DNA of 64,000 nucleotides from Stappia sp. BW2 (GCF_008107695.1 NZ_VIRG01000066.1:1449939-1513938), one strand, 5' to 3'. Numbered from the stretch's first letter, positions 8,137-17,775 are shown. Numbers and translations: made by a program. The notes: generated by a model from the letters alone, not told the origin.

Positions 8137-11100
8137 TCAATCGTCCGATGCAGCCACCAGGCTTGCGTTGCCACCGGCGGCCGCGGTGTTGATGGACACC
8201 ACCTGTTCCAGGGCGAACCGGTAGAGGTAGGCCGGGCCGCCTGCCTTGGGGCCGGTGCCGGAGAGGCCGGAGCCGCCGAAGGGCTGGGTGCCGACGACCG
8301 CACCGATAGTGTTGCGGTTGACATAGACGTTGCCGACGGACAACCGGTCGACAACCTTCTTCACCGTTGCATCGATACGGCTGTGAACACCGAGCGTCAG
8401 GCCGTAGCCGGTGCCTGCGATCTGGTCCAGCACCTTGTCGAGGTCGCCAGCCTTGTAGCGGACCACGTGCAGCACCGGTCCGAAGACTTCCCGCGTCAGG
8501 GCCTCAGCATTGTCCAACTCGATGATGTGCGGGGCCACCCAGGAGCCGTTGGCCAGCTTGCCGTGCGGTATCTTGCCGGCATAGCGCAGTTTCTGACTCT
8601 CCTTCATGTCATCGACATGGGAGAGAATGTTGTCGCGCGCTTCCTCATCGATAACCGGGCCGATATCGGTGGATGGCAGCCGGGGGTCACCCAGGCTTAG
8701 TTCCCTGGCAGCGCCTTCCAGCATCTCCAATAGATGATCGGCGACATCCGTCTGCACATAAAGCAGACGCAGTGCGGAGCAGCGTTGGCCGGCGGAGCGG
8801 AAAGCGGACATCATGACGTCGTCGCAGACCTGTTCCGGCAGGGCCGTGGCATCGACAATCATCGAGTTGATGCCACCGGTTTCCGCAATGAGCGGAACGA
8901 TCGGGCCACGTTTGGCAGCAAGCGTGCCGTTGATCAGCCAAGCGGTTTCGGTCGATCCTGTAAAGGCGACACCGGCGACGGCCGGATGGGACGTCAGCGC
9001 CGCACCGACATCCCCCTCGCCCGGAAGCAGGTAGAAGACATCTTCCGGGACACCGGCCTCATACATCAGCCTGGCGGTCTCGAAAGCGATCAGCGGTGTC
9101 TGTTCCGCCGGCTTGGCAACAACGGCATTACCCGCCATCAGGGCAGCGCTGATCTGGCCGAGGAAGATCGCCAGCGGGAAGTTCCACGGCGAAATACAGA
9201 CGAAGACGCCGCGACCCCGATAGCGGTAGCGGTTTTCCTCGCCGGTCGGTCCTGGCATCAGCTTGCCTTCGCCGAAAAGATTTCTGGCTTCAGCAGCGTA
9301 GTAACGGCAGAAGTCGACCGCCTCACGGATTTCGGCGATACCGTCCGTCAGGCACTTGCCGGCTTCCAGGGAGAGGATCGTCATCAGACGATCCCGGTTT
9401 TCCTCCAGCAGGTCACCAACCTTGTCGATGGCGGCCGCACGCTCTTCAACCGGCATGCGGGACCATTTCTCGAACCCCTTCTGGGCGTTCTCGACAGCCA
9501 GGCGCGCCGTGTCGCTGTCCGCGAAACGCACCGTGCCGACCTTGGTCGTGCCGTCCATCGGGGCAAAGACCGGGTTCGCATCGCCCGATGGTTTCAACCC
9601 GGCGCCCAGCGGAGCGGCATCCGTGAACGGGGCCGTGGTATTCGCCATGCCGGACGTCAGCAGGTTGCGTTCCGCCGCACAGCCAAATTCAACACCATCG
9701 GAGTTGCGGCGGCTGTCGCCGTAAAGATCCTTCGGCAGCGGGATCGAGCGGTTGATCGTGTGGTGACCGTTGTCGAGCAGCTCTTTCGGCCGCTTGAGCA
9801 TCTTTTCAACCGGGACGGAGGCATCGCCCACGATTGTGACGAAGGAGGAGTTGGCACCGTTTTCCAGCAGGCGGCGCACAAGATAGGCCAAGAGGTCCTT
9901 GTGACCACCGACCGGGGCATAGATCCGGCACGGGAAGCCGTCGCGCTCAACCACCGACTTGTAGAGGCTTTCGCCCATGCCGTGCAGGCGCTGGAACTCA
10001 TAGCCTTCAACCTTGCTGCCGGACAGTTCGATGATCTGGGCGACAGTCAGTGCGTTGTGTGTGGCGAATTGCGGGTAAAGCACATCGCGCGCCGCCAGCA
10101 TCCGCTTGGCACAGCACAGGTACGACAGATCCGTCGCCGCCTTGCGCGAGAACACCGGATAACCTTCCGCCCCGCCTTCCTGGGCGTGCTTGATTTCCGT
10201 ATCCCAATAGGCGCCCTTGACGAGGCGGACCATCAGTTTGCGATTGGTCTTGCGGGCCGCGTTGACCAGCCAGTCGATGACGTGAATGCCGCGCTTCTGA
10301 TAAGCCTGAACCGCGAGGCCGAAACCGTCCCAGCCTTCGGTGACCGGATCGGTCAGCATGGCGGCGATGATATCCAGCGAGATTTCCAGCCGGTCTGCTT
10401 CTTCCGCATCGACGGTGAAGTTAAGATTGTGATCCTTGGCCATCTGCGCCAGTTCGCGCAGCTTCGGCAGCAGTTCGTCGCGTACGCGCTCGCCATTGAC
10501 TGCCTGATAGCGGGGATGCAGTGCCGAAAGCTTCACCGAGATGCCCGGACGGTCCGGCAGTTGCTTGTCGCCCGCAGCCTTGCCGATGGCGGCAATCGCG
10601 TTGGCATAGGACTGGAAGTAGCGCTCGGCGTCTTTCTGGGTGCGCGCGCCCTCGCCCAGCATGTCGTAGGAATAGCGGTAGCACTTGGCTTCCTGTGTCC
10701 TGGCGCGTTCCAGTGCCTTCTGGATGGTTTCTCCGAGAACGAACTGGTGACCGAGCAGACGCATCGCCTTGCGGGTTGCCATGCGCACGGTCGGCATGCC
10801 CATGCGCTTGACCAGGCTGGAAAGGATCGACTGGGGCGTGTCGCCCGGGTGCAGAAGACGGGAAGTGACGCCCAGCGCCCAGGAAGAGGCGGAGACCAGC
10901 CAGGTGTCGGATTTTGGACCTGAGGGATCATCAAAGCGGGCCGCTGCCAGCTTGTCCTCAATCAGCTTGTCGGCGGTCTTTGCGTCCGGAACGCGCAGCA
11001 ACGCTTCTGCCAGCACCATCATGGCCAGGCCTTCGCGGGTGGTCAGGCCGAATTCGCGCATGAAATCTTCCACGCCGCCGAGGCCGACCTGGACCGAACG

Positions 11101-11277
11101 CATGTCCTGAATATAACCGCGGGCACGCTGGTCGATCAGTTTTTCCACCACCGGGTCGGTGTTGGCTTCCTTCAGAAGCGCTTCAACAAGCGTTTTGTCA
11201 TCGGGGGCATATGCCGGGCGAAACGGCTCGAGTTCGGTCGAATTGACTGTCTTCATGGCTGCAGCGGTTGCGGTCAT
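8137..11277 (-). CDS. putA: Bifunctional proline dehydrogenase / P5C dehydrogenase
   Basis: This 1046-residue enzyme oxidises proline to glutamate in two steps. The FAD-binding proline dehydrogenase barrel fills roughly residues 130-480 (DAEEADRLE, YWDTEIK). The NAD-dependent aldehyde dehydrogenase domain fills about 560-1020, with catalytic Cys at 833 (SAGQRCSAL) and Glu in AETGG. The N terminus lacks the ribbon-helix-helix domain of enteric PutA, so this version is catalytic only and cannot repress its own gene. Control is expected from the divergent Lrp-type gene. The ATG follows GGGAGG. PutA associates with the inner membrane to pass electrons to quinone. Confidence 0.95.
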   Translation of the reverse strand: MTATAAAMKTVNSTELEPFRPAYAPDDKTLVEALLKEANTDPVVEKLIDQRARGYIQDMRSVQVGLGGVEDFMREFGLTTREGLAMMVLAEALLRVPDAKTADKLIEDKLAAARFDDPSGPKSDTWLVSASSWALGVTSRLLHPGDTPQSILSSLVKRMGMPTVRMATRKAMRLLGHQFVLGETIQKALERARTQEAKCYRYSYDMLGEGARTQKDAERYFQSYANAIAAIGKAAGDKQLPDRPGISVKLSALHPRYQAVNGERVRDELLPKLRELAQMAKDHNLNFTVDAEEADRLEISLDIIAAMLTDPVTEGWDGFGLAVQAYQKRGIHVIDWLVNAARKTNRKLMVRLVKGAYWDTEIKHAQEGGAEGYPVFSRKAATDLSYLCCAKRMLAARDVLYPQFATHNALTVAQIIELSGSKVEGYEFQRLHGMGESLYKSVVERDGFPCRIYAPVGGHKDLLAYLVRRLLENGANSSFVTIVGDASVPVEKMLKRPKELLDNGHHTINRSIPLPKDLYGDSRRNSDGVEFGCAAERNLLTSGMANTTAPFTDAAPLGAGLKPSGDANPVFAPMDGTTKVGTVRFADSDTARLAVENAQKGFEKWSRMPVEERAAAIDKVGDLLEENRDRLMTILSLEAGKCLTDGIAEIREAVDFCRYYAAEARNLFGEGKLMPGPTGEENRYRYRGRGVFVCISPWNFPLAIFLGQISAALMAGNAVVAKPAEQTPLIAFETARLMYEAGVPEDVFYLLPGEGDVGAALTSHPAVAGVAFTGSTETAWLINGTLAAKRGPIVPLIAETGGINSMIVDATALPEQVCDDVMMSAFRSAGQRCSALRLLYVQTDVADHLLEMLEGAARELSLGDPRLPSTDIGPVIDEEARDNILSHVDDMKESQKLRYAGKIPHGKLANGSWVAPHIIELDNAEALTREVFGPVLHVVRYKAGDLDKVLDQIAGTGYGLTLGVHSRIDATVKKVVDRLSVGNVYVNRNTIGAVVGTQPFGGSGLSGTGPKAGGPAYLYRFALEQVVSINTAAAGGNASLVAASDD

Positions 11278-11417
11278 GAGAACCTCCCAAAGAGGCCTCG
11301 CGGGGCCAGGTCACAAGATCCCCTAAATTATCTTGAATCAAAGTCTGCTTTTCGCTGTTTTTCGAGCTATTTTCCGTGTATTTCTCTATCAGTTTTCGAT
11401 TTACAGGGAAATTCTCC
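11278..11417. promoter_or_regulatory. putA-putR divergent control region
   Basis: This 140-bp AT-rich gap separates the divergent starts of putA and putR and must hold both promoters. Candidate Lrp-type half-sites with A/T centres are present (around 11325-11400), but no single operator stands out. In related alphaproteobacteria PutR activates putA from this position. Confidence 0.5.
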
Positions 11418-11873
11418 ATGCTTGACGCTACGGACCGGAGGATTCTGAAGGTTCTCCAGCAGGATGGCCGTATTACCAACACGGAGCTCGCCGATCGGGT
11501 GCATCTTTCGGCGACCGCGACAGCCGAACGCATGAAGCGGCTGGTGCGCGAAGGCTACATCGAACACTTCTCGGCCAGCCTCAATCCGAAGAAGGTTGAC
11601 CGGGGTTTGCTGGTCTTCGTCGAGATCCGTCTCGAGCGCACGTCTCCGGAGATTTTCGACGCTTTCAAGCTTGCCGTCGAGCGATCAACCGACATCATGG
11701 AATGTCACATGGTGGCGGGCGGTTTCGACTATCTCATGAAAAGCCGCGTCAAGGACATGGAAGCCTATCGTGCGTTTCTGTCTGATGTGGTGCTGGCGCT
11801 GCCGGGCGTGCGCGAAACGCATACATATGCCGTCATGGAAGAGATCAAGGACACGCATATTCTGCCGGTGTGA
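11418..11873 (+). CDS. putR: Lrp/AsnC-family regulator PutR
   Basis: This 151-residue protein has an N-terminal winged helix-turn-helix (about residues 4-60, TNTELADRVHLSATATAERM) and a C-terminal RAM effector domain (about 65-145). Its divergent position beside putA identifies it as the proline-responsive activator PutR known from Agrobacterium, Rhodobacter and Brucella. The ATG at 11418 follows AGGGAA; an upstream in-frame start adds 14 residues with no ribosome site. Autoregulation is common in the family. Confidence 0.88.
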   Translation: MLDATDRRILKVLQQDGRITNTELADRVHLSATATAERMKRLVREGYIEHFSASLNPKKVDRGLLVFVEIRLERTSPEIFDAFKLAVERSTDIMECHMVAGGFDYLMKSRVKDMEAYRAFLSDVVLALPGVRETHTYAVMEEIKDTHILPV

Positions 11874-11993
11874 TCACCTCTACGACCACACAGACCCGAA
11901 CACTCTTCGTTCACAAAGCCTTGTCTTGACCGTGCAATGCGCCTTGCGCGAGGGAACGGGGACAGGACGAGATCCGAAACAGGGGATATTGTA

Positions 11994-13217
11994 ATGAAAC
12001 GCAAGCTTGCCGCAGCGCTTGGCCTTCTTGGAGCACTCATGACGCCGGTTGCGTCTCCGGCACAGGAAACCGTCAATGATCCGGCGTGGCAGGCCGTTCT
12101 GGACGATGCCAAGGGCGAGACCGTTTATTTCCACGCCTGGGGCGGTGAGCCGCGTATCAACGCCTATATCAGCTGGGCAGCCCGGGAAGTGGCGAAGAAT
12201 TTTGACATTCGCGTTCTGCAGGTAAAGGTCAGCGACACGGGCTCGGTCGTCTCGCAGGTTCTTGCCGAAAAATCGGTCGGTAAAAACAGCGGCGGGGCTG
12301 TCGACCTGGTCTGGATCAATGGCGAGAATTTCGCGGCCATGAAGGAACAGGGTCTGCTGGCGGCTCCCGGATGGGCCCAGTCGTTGCCGAACTGGCGCTA
12401 CGTCGACGTGGAAAACAAGCCGACTGTCGTTGAGGACTTCACCGTGCCAACGGATGGCCAGGAAAGCCCGTGGGGCATGGCCAAACTGGTGTTCATCTAT
12501 GACAGCGCGCGCCTCGACACCCCGCCCGCAACGCTTGACGGGCTTCTGAGCTACGCCAAGGCGCATCCCGGCCGCTTCGCCTATCCGCAGCCGCCCAACT
12601 TTTTTGGCACGACCTTCCTGAAGCAGGTTCTCGTCAGCACAGCTCCGGACAAGGCTGCCCTGACGAAGCCTGTCGATGAAGCCCGTTTTGCAGAAATGAC
12701 AGCTCCGCTGTTTGCCTATCTGGATGACTTGCACGGCGCGCTCTGGCGTCAGGGCCGAGCCTTCCCGAAGGATGCGGCGCACATGCGCCAGCTCCTGGCC
12801 GACGGGGAACTCGACATCGCGTTTTCCTTCAATCCATCCGGTGCCTCGAGCGCTATTGCGAACGGCGAGCTGCCGCCCAGCGTGCGCACCTTCGTTCTGG
12901 ACGGCGGTACCATCGGCAACACCCACTTTGTTGCAATCCCGTTCAACAGTTCCAGCCAGGCGGGGGCCAAGGTCTTCGCCAATTTCCTGCTGTCGCCCAC
13001 CGCTCAGGCACGCAAACAGGACCCAGACATCTGGGGAGACCCCACCGTGCTGAACGTGGCAGGCCTGCCGGAAACCGAGAAGGTTCTCTTCGACACGCTC
13101 GACCTTGGACCGGCAACCCTGACATCCGATCAGCTCGGCCCGGTCCTGCCTGAACCGCACCCGAGCTGGGTCAGCGCCCTGGAAGAAGCCTGGACTGCCC
13201 GCTACGGCGCCGAGTGA
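11994..13217 (+). CDS. YnjB-type ABC transporter substrate-binding protein
   Basis: The 407-residue product has a signal peptide (hydrophobic core about residues 6-18, cleavage near SPAQ). It resembles the YnjB branch of thiamine/iron/polyamine-like periplasmic binding proteins: VYFHAWGGEPRINAYISW near the N terminus, VDLVWINGENF, and SPWGMAKLVFIYD. It captures an unknown solute in the periplasm and delivers it to the permease encoded 10 bp downstream. The ATG at 11994 lies after AGGGGATATTGTA. YnjB homologues are often annotated as thiamine or sulfur-compound binders without proof. Confidence 0.8.
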   Translation: MKRKLAAALGLLGALMTPVASPAQETVNDPAWQAVLDDAKGETVYFHAWGGEPRINAYISWAAREVAKNFDIRVLQVKVSDTGSVVSQVLAEKSVGKNSGGAVDLVWINGENFAAMKEQGLLAAPGWAQSLPNWRYVDVENKPTVVEDFTVPTDGQESPWGMAKLVFIYDSARLDTPPATLDGLLSYAKAHPGRFAYPQPPNFFGTTFLKQVLVSTAPDKAALTKPVDEARFAEMTAPLFAYLDDLHGALWRQGRAFPKDAAHMRQLLADGELDIAFSFNPSGASSAIANGELPPSVRTFVLDGGTIGNTHFVAIPFNSSSQAGAKVFANFLLSPTAQARKQDPDIWGDPTVLNVAGLPETEKVLFDTLDLGPATLTSDQLGPVLPEPHPSWVSALEEAWTARYGAE

Positions 13218-13227
13218 GCCGCAAGAC

Positions 13228-14931
13228 GTGTTGACGAGCCCGAAAGCAGGTCCCGCCATACCGGTCATCCTGGTTTCGGTTCTTCTGGCCGGGCCGGTTC
13301 TTGCCGGCCTTTTGGGAACCGTTCTGCCTGCCTTCGGGTACTTGCCGGCGCTGGGCCACAGCGGGCTATCGCTTGCGCCGCTCCAGCAGCTTTTCCAACA
13401 ACCGGGCCTGGTGACGTCGCTTTGGCTCAGCTTTGCCACAGGGTTGGCGGCTTCCGTCCTGTCGCTGATGATCGTACTGCTGTTCGTCGCTGGCTGGTCC
13501 GGAACGAGGACTTTCCGGCACCTGACCAGGTTTTTGTCCCCGCTGCTTTCCGTGCCCCACGCTGCGGCAGCCATTGGCCTTGCCTTTCTGATCGCGCCTT
13601 CCGGGTTTCTGGTTCGTCTGGTGTCTCCCTGGGCGAGCGGCTGGACCCGGCCGCCGGATGTTCTGATCCTCAATGATCCGTTCGGCATCGCCATGACGAT
13701 GGGCCTCGTTGCCAAGGAAGTGCCGTTTCTGTTCCTGATGACACTTGCGGCGCTCAACCGCCCACAGATCCAGGAGTATTTCAAGGCGGGGGCCAGCCTT
13801 GGCTATGGCCGTGTGGCAACCTTCTTCACCATCGTGCTGCCGCAGATCTATCCGCTGATCCGCCTGCCGGTTCTGGCGGTGGTCGCCTATGCCACATCCG
13901 TTGTCGATGTCGCCGCCATCCTCGGGCCGACGACACCCGCCCCGCTTGCCCCGCGCCTCGTGAGCTGGATGAACGATCCGGATCTGACTTACCGCCTGAT
14001 GGCCTCCGCCGGAGCCCTGTTGCAACTTGCCGTCAGCGCCGCAGCACTGGGAACCTATCTTGCAGGCGAACGACTGGTTGCGACCGTATCAAAACGCCGT
14101 CTTGTCACCGGACATCGCCACCTGCAGGAGCGAACGGCAAGATATGGCGGGCTTCTGGTGATGGTGACCATCATTGCGGCCATGGTGCTGTCGCTCGTGC
14201 TTCTCGGACTGTGGTCCGCGGCCCGCTCTTGGTGGTTCCCTGCGGTTCTGCCACAAGCCTGGAATGTCATGCGGCTGGCGGACACACTCGGCATGAGCCT
14301 GGGTCTTCTAGGCACAACCGTCGGTCTGGCGTGCGCCTCCGCTTTTATCGCGACGGCCCTCACGCTGTGGCTGCTGGAAGCACGCGATCATCGCAAGTCA
14401 TCCTCTTCCCGCCGTCTCAAGACGCTTGTGTTCCTGCCTCTGCTGCTGCCGCAGATCAGTTTTCTGTTCGGCTTGCAGCTCTTGTTCCTGTCGGCTGATT
14501 TCAGCGGTACCTTTGTCGCCGTCTTGCTGGCCCACCTGGTATTCGTCTTGCCCTACGCCTTCCTTGCCCTGAGCGATCCCTGGGATCGCCTCGATCCACG
14601 CTATGCCAAGGCCGCAGCCGCCATTGGCGCGTCCCGTGCCCGCATCTTCTGGCAGATCCGTTTGCCGTTGCTGCTGAGGCCTGTGCTGGTGGTGCTTGCG
14701 GTGTCTGCCGCAGTCTCCGTCGGTCAATATCTGCCAACCCTGATGATCGGCGCCGGCCGGATTGCCACGGTCACCACCGAAAGCGTCGCGCTTGCCAGCG
14801 GAGGCAGCCGGCAGGCCGCCGCGTTGCTGGCCTTGTTGCAGCTTGGCATTCCGCTTGTTGGTTTTGTGCTGGCCGCGCTTCTGCCGGCCCTGCTTCACCG
14901 CAACCGCGCCGCCATGCGGCTGGAAAGGTGA
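13228..14931 (+). CDS. YnjC-type ABC transporter permease, two fused permease domains
   Basis: This 567-residue inner-membrane protein holds two binding-protein-dependent permease domains, about residues 5-290 and 300-560, each with several hydrophobic helices. EAA-type coupling loops are visible (KAGASLGYGRVATFF and KAAAAIGASRARIFW). This fused layout is typical of ThiP, FbpB and YnjC. It starts with GTG 10 bp after the binding-protein stop and its own stop overlaps the GTG of the ATPase gene (GTGA), so the transporter is translated as a coupled unit. Confidence 0.85.
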   Translation: MLTSPKAGPAIPVILVSVLLAGPVLAGLLGTVLPAFGYLPALGHSGLSLAPLQQLFQQPGLVTSLWLSFATGLAASVLSLMIVLLFVAGWSGTRTFRHLTRFLSPLLSVPHAAAAIGLAFLIAPSGFLVRLVSPWASGWTRPPDVLILNDPFGIAMTMGLVAKEVPFLFLMTLAALNRPQIQEYFKAGASLGYGRVATFFTIVLPQIYPLIRLPVLAVVAYATSVVDVAAILGPTTPAPLAPRLVSWMNDPDLTYRLMASAGALLQLAVSAAALGTYLAGERLVATVSKRRLVTGHRHLQERTARYGGLLVMVTIIAAMVLSLVLLGLWSAARSWWFPAVLPQAWNVMRLADTLGMSLGLLGTTVGLACASAFIATALTLWLLEARDHRKSSSSRRLKTLVFLPLLLPQISFLFGLQLLFLSADFSGTFVAVLLAHLVFVLPYAFLALSDPWDRLDPRYAKAAAAIGASRARIFWQIRLPLLLRPVLVVLAVSAAVSVGQYLPTLMIGAGRIATVTTESVALASGGSRQAAALLALLQLGIPLVGFVLAALLPALLHRNRAAMRLER

Positions 14932-15617
14932 GGCCGCCGATGCACAGCAACACAGAGACAACAGGTCTTATTCTTCAGACCGTCGCACTGCATCTTGGCG
15001 GCACATTGTTGCTTGAGATCGACTGCCGGATAGACCCCGGAACGGTGCTCACCGTCATGGGAGAAAGCGGCAGTGGCAAGTCCAGTCTGCTCGACTTCAT
15101 TGCCGGTTTCCTGCGGCCGGATTTTAAGGCAAGCGGCAAGGTGCTTCTGGATGGACGGGATCTCACGCCCCTGCCTGCACAGGAGCGGCACATCGGGCTG
15201 ATGTTCCAGTCGCCACTGTTGTTCCCGCATATGTCCGTCTTGCAGAACCTGATGTTCGCCATCCCGGCGACCGTCCGCAAGAAATCGCTCCGGCAGGACA
15301 TGGCGCAACAGGCGCTTGACGATGCCGGGCTTTCCGGGTTCGGCAGCCGTGATCCCGCGACACTGTCCGGTGGTCAGCAGACCCGGGTCGCACTCATGCG
15401 AACCCTTCTCGCCGAACCGCATGCGCTGCTGCTGGATGAACCTTTCTCAAGCCTCGACAAGGCCCGGCGTGCCGACATCCGCACCCAGGTCTTCGATGCG
15501 GCGAGAGAAAAGAGATTGCCGGTGCTTCTGGTCACGCACGACGAGGAGGACGCGGTTGCGGCTGGCGGCAAGGTTCATGTTCTCGATGAAAGCGGACCGG
15601 GCAAAGGCTGCGCCTGA
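14928..15617 (+). CDS. YnjD-type ABC transporter ATP-binding protein
   Basis: This 229-residue ATPase drives the importer encoded just upstream. Walker A is GESGSGKSS at 45-53, the Q-loop is LMFQSPLLFPHMSV, the signature is LSGGQQTR, Walker B is LLLDEP, and the switch His is in VTHDEEDA. The signature has QQTR where most have QRQR or QQQR, as in YnjD. The GTG overlaps the permease stop; an ATG four codons later (14940) is a possible alternative start. No thiamine riboswitch is visible before the operon. Confidence 0.85.
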   Translation: MRPPMHSNTETTGLILQTVALHLGGTLLLEIDCRIDPGTVLTVMGESGSGKSSLLDFIAGFLRPDFKASGKVLLDGRDLTPLPAQERHIGLMFQSPLLFPHMSVLQNLMFAIPATVRKKSLRQDMAQQALDDAGLSGFGSRDPATLSGGQQTRVALMRTLLAEPHALLLDEPFSSLDKARRADIRTQVFDAAREKRLPVLLVTHDEEDAVAAGGKVHVLDESGPGKGCA

Positions 15618-15861
15618 GGTTTGGCGCGCGGTCTATCTGATACAGCCAAGTCTTCTTTCTTCACGCCCTGTGAGCGTGGGCAAGTGGAACGCTTTGGCGA
15701 AAACGAAGCTTACGTCGGGACCTCGCCCTGCGAGTGGTCGCCAGACAAGCAGGTCACATAGATGCAATTGCCTATGCTCATGGGGGCAGACAGAACATCC
15801 CTGCCGTTGCCGGATTGGCTCCGACGACGGCAGAGGAAAATCGGGCTTGCGAGCCCTGCCC

Positions 15862-16347
15862 TTATTCGGCGGTATCCGCGGACTTCGCCTGCAGCAGGGA
15901 GTAGTTGTCGATGCCGATCCGTTCGATCAGGTCGAGCTGGGTTTCGAGGAAATCGATGTGGCTTTCCTCGTCGCTCAGGAGCTGCTCAAACAGTGCCATG
16001 GAGACATAGTCGCCAAGTTCGCGGCAGACTTCACGAGCTTCGTGATAAAGGGCCCGAGCGACATATTCGGCAGCAAGGTCGCCTTCCAGGCATTCCTTCA
16101 CCGACTGACCGATCCGCAGCGGATCAAGCGTCTGAAGATTGGGCAGACCTTCCAGGAAGATGATACGGTCCATCAGATCCTGGGCATGCTGGCGCTCTTC
16201 GTCAGCTTCCGCCAGTTCCTTGTCCGCCAGCTTGCCGAAGCCCCAGTCAGCCATGAGCCGGGCATGGACCCAGTACTGGTTGACCGCTGTCAACTCGTGG
16301 CGCAGGGCCTTGTTGAGATACTCGATTACGCGCGCTTCGCCCTTCAT
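15862..16347 (-). CDS. bfr: Bacterioferritin with Arg at the haem-ligand position
   Basis: This 161-residue ferritin-like subunit stores iron in a 24-mer shell. The ferroxidase ligands E18, E51, H54, E94, E127 and H130 are all present. The methionine at position 52 that ligates haem in Bfr dimers is Arg here (DEERQH, codon CGC at 16192-16194), so this subunit cannot bind haem in the usual way. I chose the ATG at 16345-16347 because GGAGAGG lies just upstream and MKG is the family's usual N terminus; an ATG four codons earlier also exists. It follows bfd on the same strand. Confidence 0.9.
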   Translation of the reverse strand: MKGEARVIEYLNKALRHELTAVNQYWVHARLMADWGFGKLADKELAEADEERQHAQDLMDRIIFLEGLPNLQTLDPLRIGQSVKECLEGDLAAEYVARALYHEAREVCRELGDYVSMALFEQLLSDEESHIDFLETQLDLIERIGIDNYSLLQAKSADTAE

Positions 16348-16459
16348 GACCCTCTCCATGTGAGATCTACCTGGGGCTGCCCATCAAGTGAGCCGGCCCG
16401 GAGGTGATCGATATCTGTGTGCCGGCCCCTGCCATATCCGAGGCAAGTGCCAGTATGTC

Positions 16460-16702
16460 CTAGCGGTTTGCAGCCTGTTTCAACGGAGCAGGCGTCTCTT
16501 CCCGCTGCGGTTGCTCTTCAGAACTTTTTTCGTGAATGATGTCAATGACTGACGGAAAGCAGCTTCCGCAGCGCGGCCGGCACCCCAGATGTCGGAACAC
16601 CGCTCCGGGCGTTGGCACTTTGCCATTCGGGTCTGCACGCATTTCTTTCGCGGCTTCGCGAAGTTGCTTGTCAGACAGTACGTTACAGGAGCAAATGATC
16701 AT
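16460..16702 (-). CDS. bfd: Bacterioferritin-associated ferredoxin
   Basis: This 80-residue [2Fe-2S] protein reduces bacterioferritin and releases its stored iron. The cluster ligands fit Bfd: C4 and C6 near the start (MIICSC) and the CxxC at C45 and C48, with an extra Cys at 41. The last 20 residues are a polar tail absent from E. coli Bfd. It precedes bfr by about 110 bp on the same strand and probably shares a transcript. Iron control by Irr or RirA is expected in this lineage, but I cannot point to a clean box. Confidence 0.9.
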   Translation of the reverse strand: MIICSCNVLSDKQLREAAKEMRADPNGKVPTPGAVFRHLGCRPRCGSCFPSVIDIIHEKSSEEQPQREETPAPLKQAANR

Positions 16703-16827
16703 TGTAGGATCCGGCGCGCGTCCTCATATGCGAACATATTGGCATTGACGAATTCCAGCGCAATAACGAAACTCGACTGCGGAAGTCAACTTTTTCCACG
16801 ACTTTCGCTTGCCAGCAGGGAAAAAAC

Positions 16828-17586
16828 ATGACCGGCCAAGGTATCTCCGACGAGCGTCCGACACTCGTGCTGACAGGCGCGAGCCGCGGCATCGGACACG
16901 CCACCGTCAAGCGGTTTTCCGCAGAAGGCTGGCGGGTGATCACTTGTTCCCGACAGGCATTTTCGGACAAGTGTCCGTGGCCGATGGGCCCGGAGGATCA
17001 TATCCAGGTGGATCTGTCCGATCCGGAAAACCTGGGCTATGCCACCCAGGAAATCCGCAAACGGCTGGAGCCGAACGGTTCGCGCCTCAACGCACTGGTC
17101 AACAACGCCGGGATCAGCCCGAAAGGGACCGATGGGGAACGGCTTGATTCGCTGACAACGCCCATGCACGAGTGGCGCAACGTCTTTCAGGTCAACTTCT
17201 TCGCGCCCATCCTTCTGGGCCGCGGCCTTTTCAAGGAGCTGAAGAACGCCAAGGGCTCCGTCGTCAATGTGACATCGATCGCCGGCATGCGTGTGCATCC
17301 TTTCGCCGGCACCGCCTACTCCACCTCCAAGGCCGCACTTGCTGCGCTGACCCGGGAAATGGCGGCTGACTTCGGCCCCCACGGCATTCGCGTCAATGCC
17401 ATCGCCCCGGGCGAAATCGACACGTCCATCCTTTCGCCTGGAACGGAAAAGATGATCGAGGACATTCCACTTCGCCGCCTCGGTCTGCCGGACGAAGTTG
17501 CCGAAACGATCTTCTACCTGTGCTCGGAAAAGTCTTCTTACGTGAGCGGAGCAGAAATCCACATCAACGGCGGGCAGCATGTATAG
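16828..17586 (+). CDS. Short-chain dehydrogenase/reductase
   Basis: This is a 252-residue classical SDR oxidoreductase. The cofactor loop is TGASRGIG at 16-23, the structural motif NNAG is present, and the catalytic triad is in NVTSIAG plus TAYSTSKAA (Ser, Tyr, Lys). The C terminus has the usual NGGQHV close. Substrate is not evident. AGGGAA precedes the ATG. It diverges from bfd and ends in a perfect hairpin, so it is likely monocistronic. Confidence 0.88.
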   Translation: MTGQGISDERPTLVLTGASRGIGHATVKRFSAEGWRVITCSRQAFSDKCPWPMGPEDHIQVDLSDPENLGYATQEIRKRLEPNGSRLNALVNNAGISPKGTDGERLDSLTTPMHEWRNVFQVNFFAPILLGRGLFKELKNAKGSVVNVTSIAGMRVHPFAGTAYSTSKAALAALTREMAADFGPHGIRVNAIAPGEIDTSILSPGTEKMIEDIPLRRLGLPDEVAETIFYLCSEKSSYVSGAEIHINGGQHV

Positions 17587-17600
17587 ATCGACCAAGGCTC

Positions 17601-17627
17601 GCGCTAGTCTTCAAGACTAGCGCTTTC
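17601..17627 (+). terminator. Hairpin after the SDR gene
   Basis: GCGCTAGTC, loop TTCAA, GACTAGCGC, followed by the short T-rich run TTTC. Confidence 0.7.
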
Positions 17628-17775
17628 ACTTGCCGGATATAGGCTGGCCCCTCAAAAGAAGACGTTTTTGTCTGAACATTACCTCAACGTATGACGTAAG
17701 ATTTACCTAATATTCACCGGCCTCCGCGATACTGCCGCGACGACAAAGCGGTTGTTAAGACTGCGGGGGGATTTG

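Noticed and set aside
8734..10923. Very long plus-strand open frame opposite putA (over 700 codons)
   Set aside because: High-GC codon bias on the minus strand creates long antisense frames; the translation has no recognisable fold and no ribosome site.
11874..11993. Thiamine (TPP) riboswitch before the YnjBCD-type operon
   Set aside because: The gap is only 120 bases and has neither the conserved CTGAGA nor the ACCTGATC-like core.
11880..13784. Long minus-strand frame over the YnjB/YnjC genes
   Set aside because: The plus-strand transporter operon explains the region fully, with signal peptide, domains and stop/start overlap.
16703..16827. Irr or RirA box between bfd and the SDR gene
   Set aside because: An iron box is expected biologically, but I could not find a match good enough to annotate.
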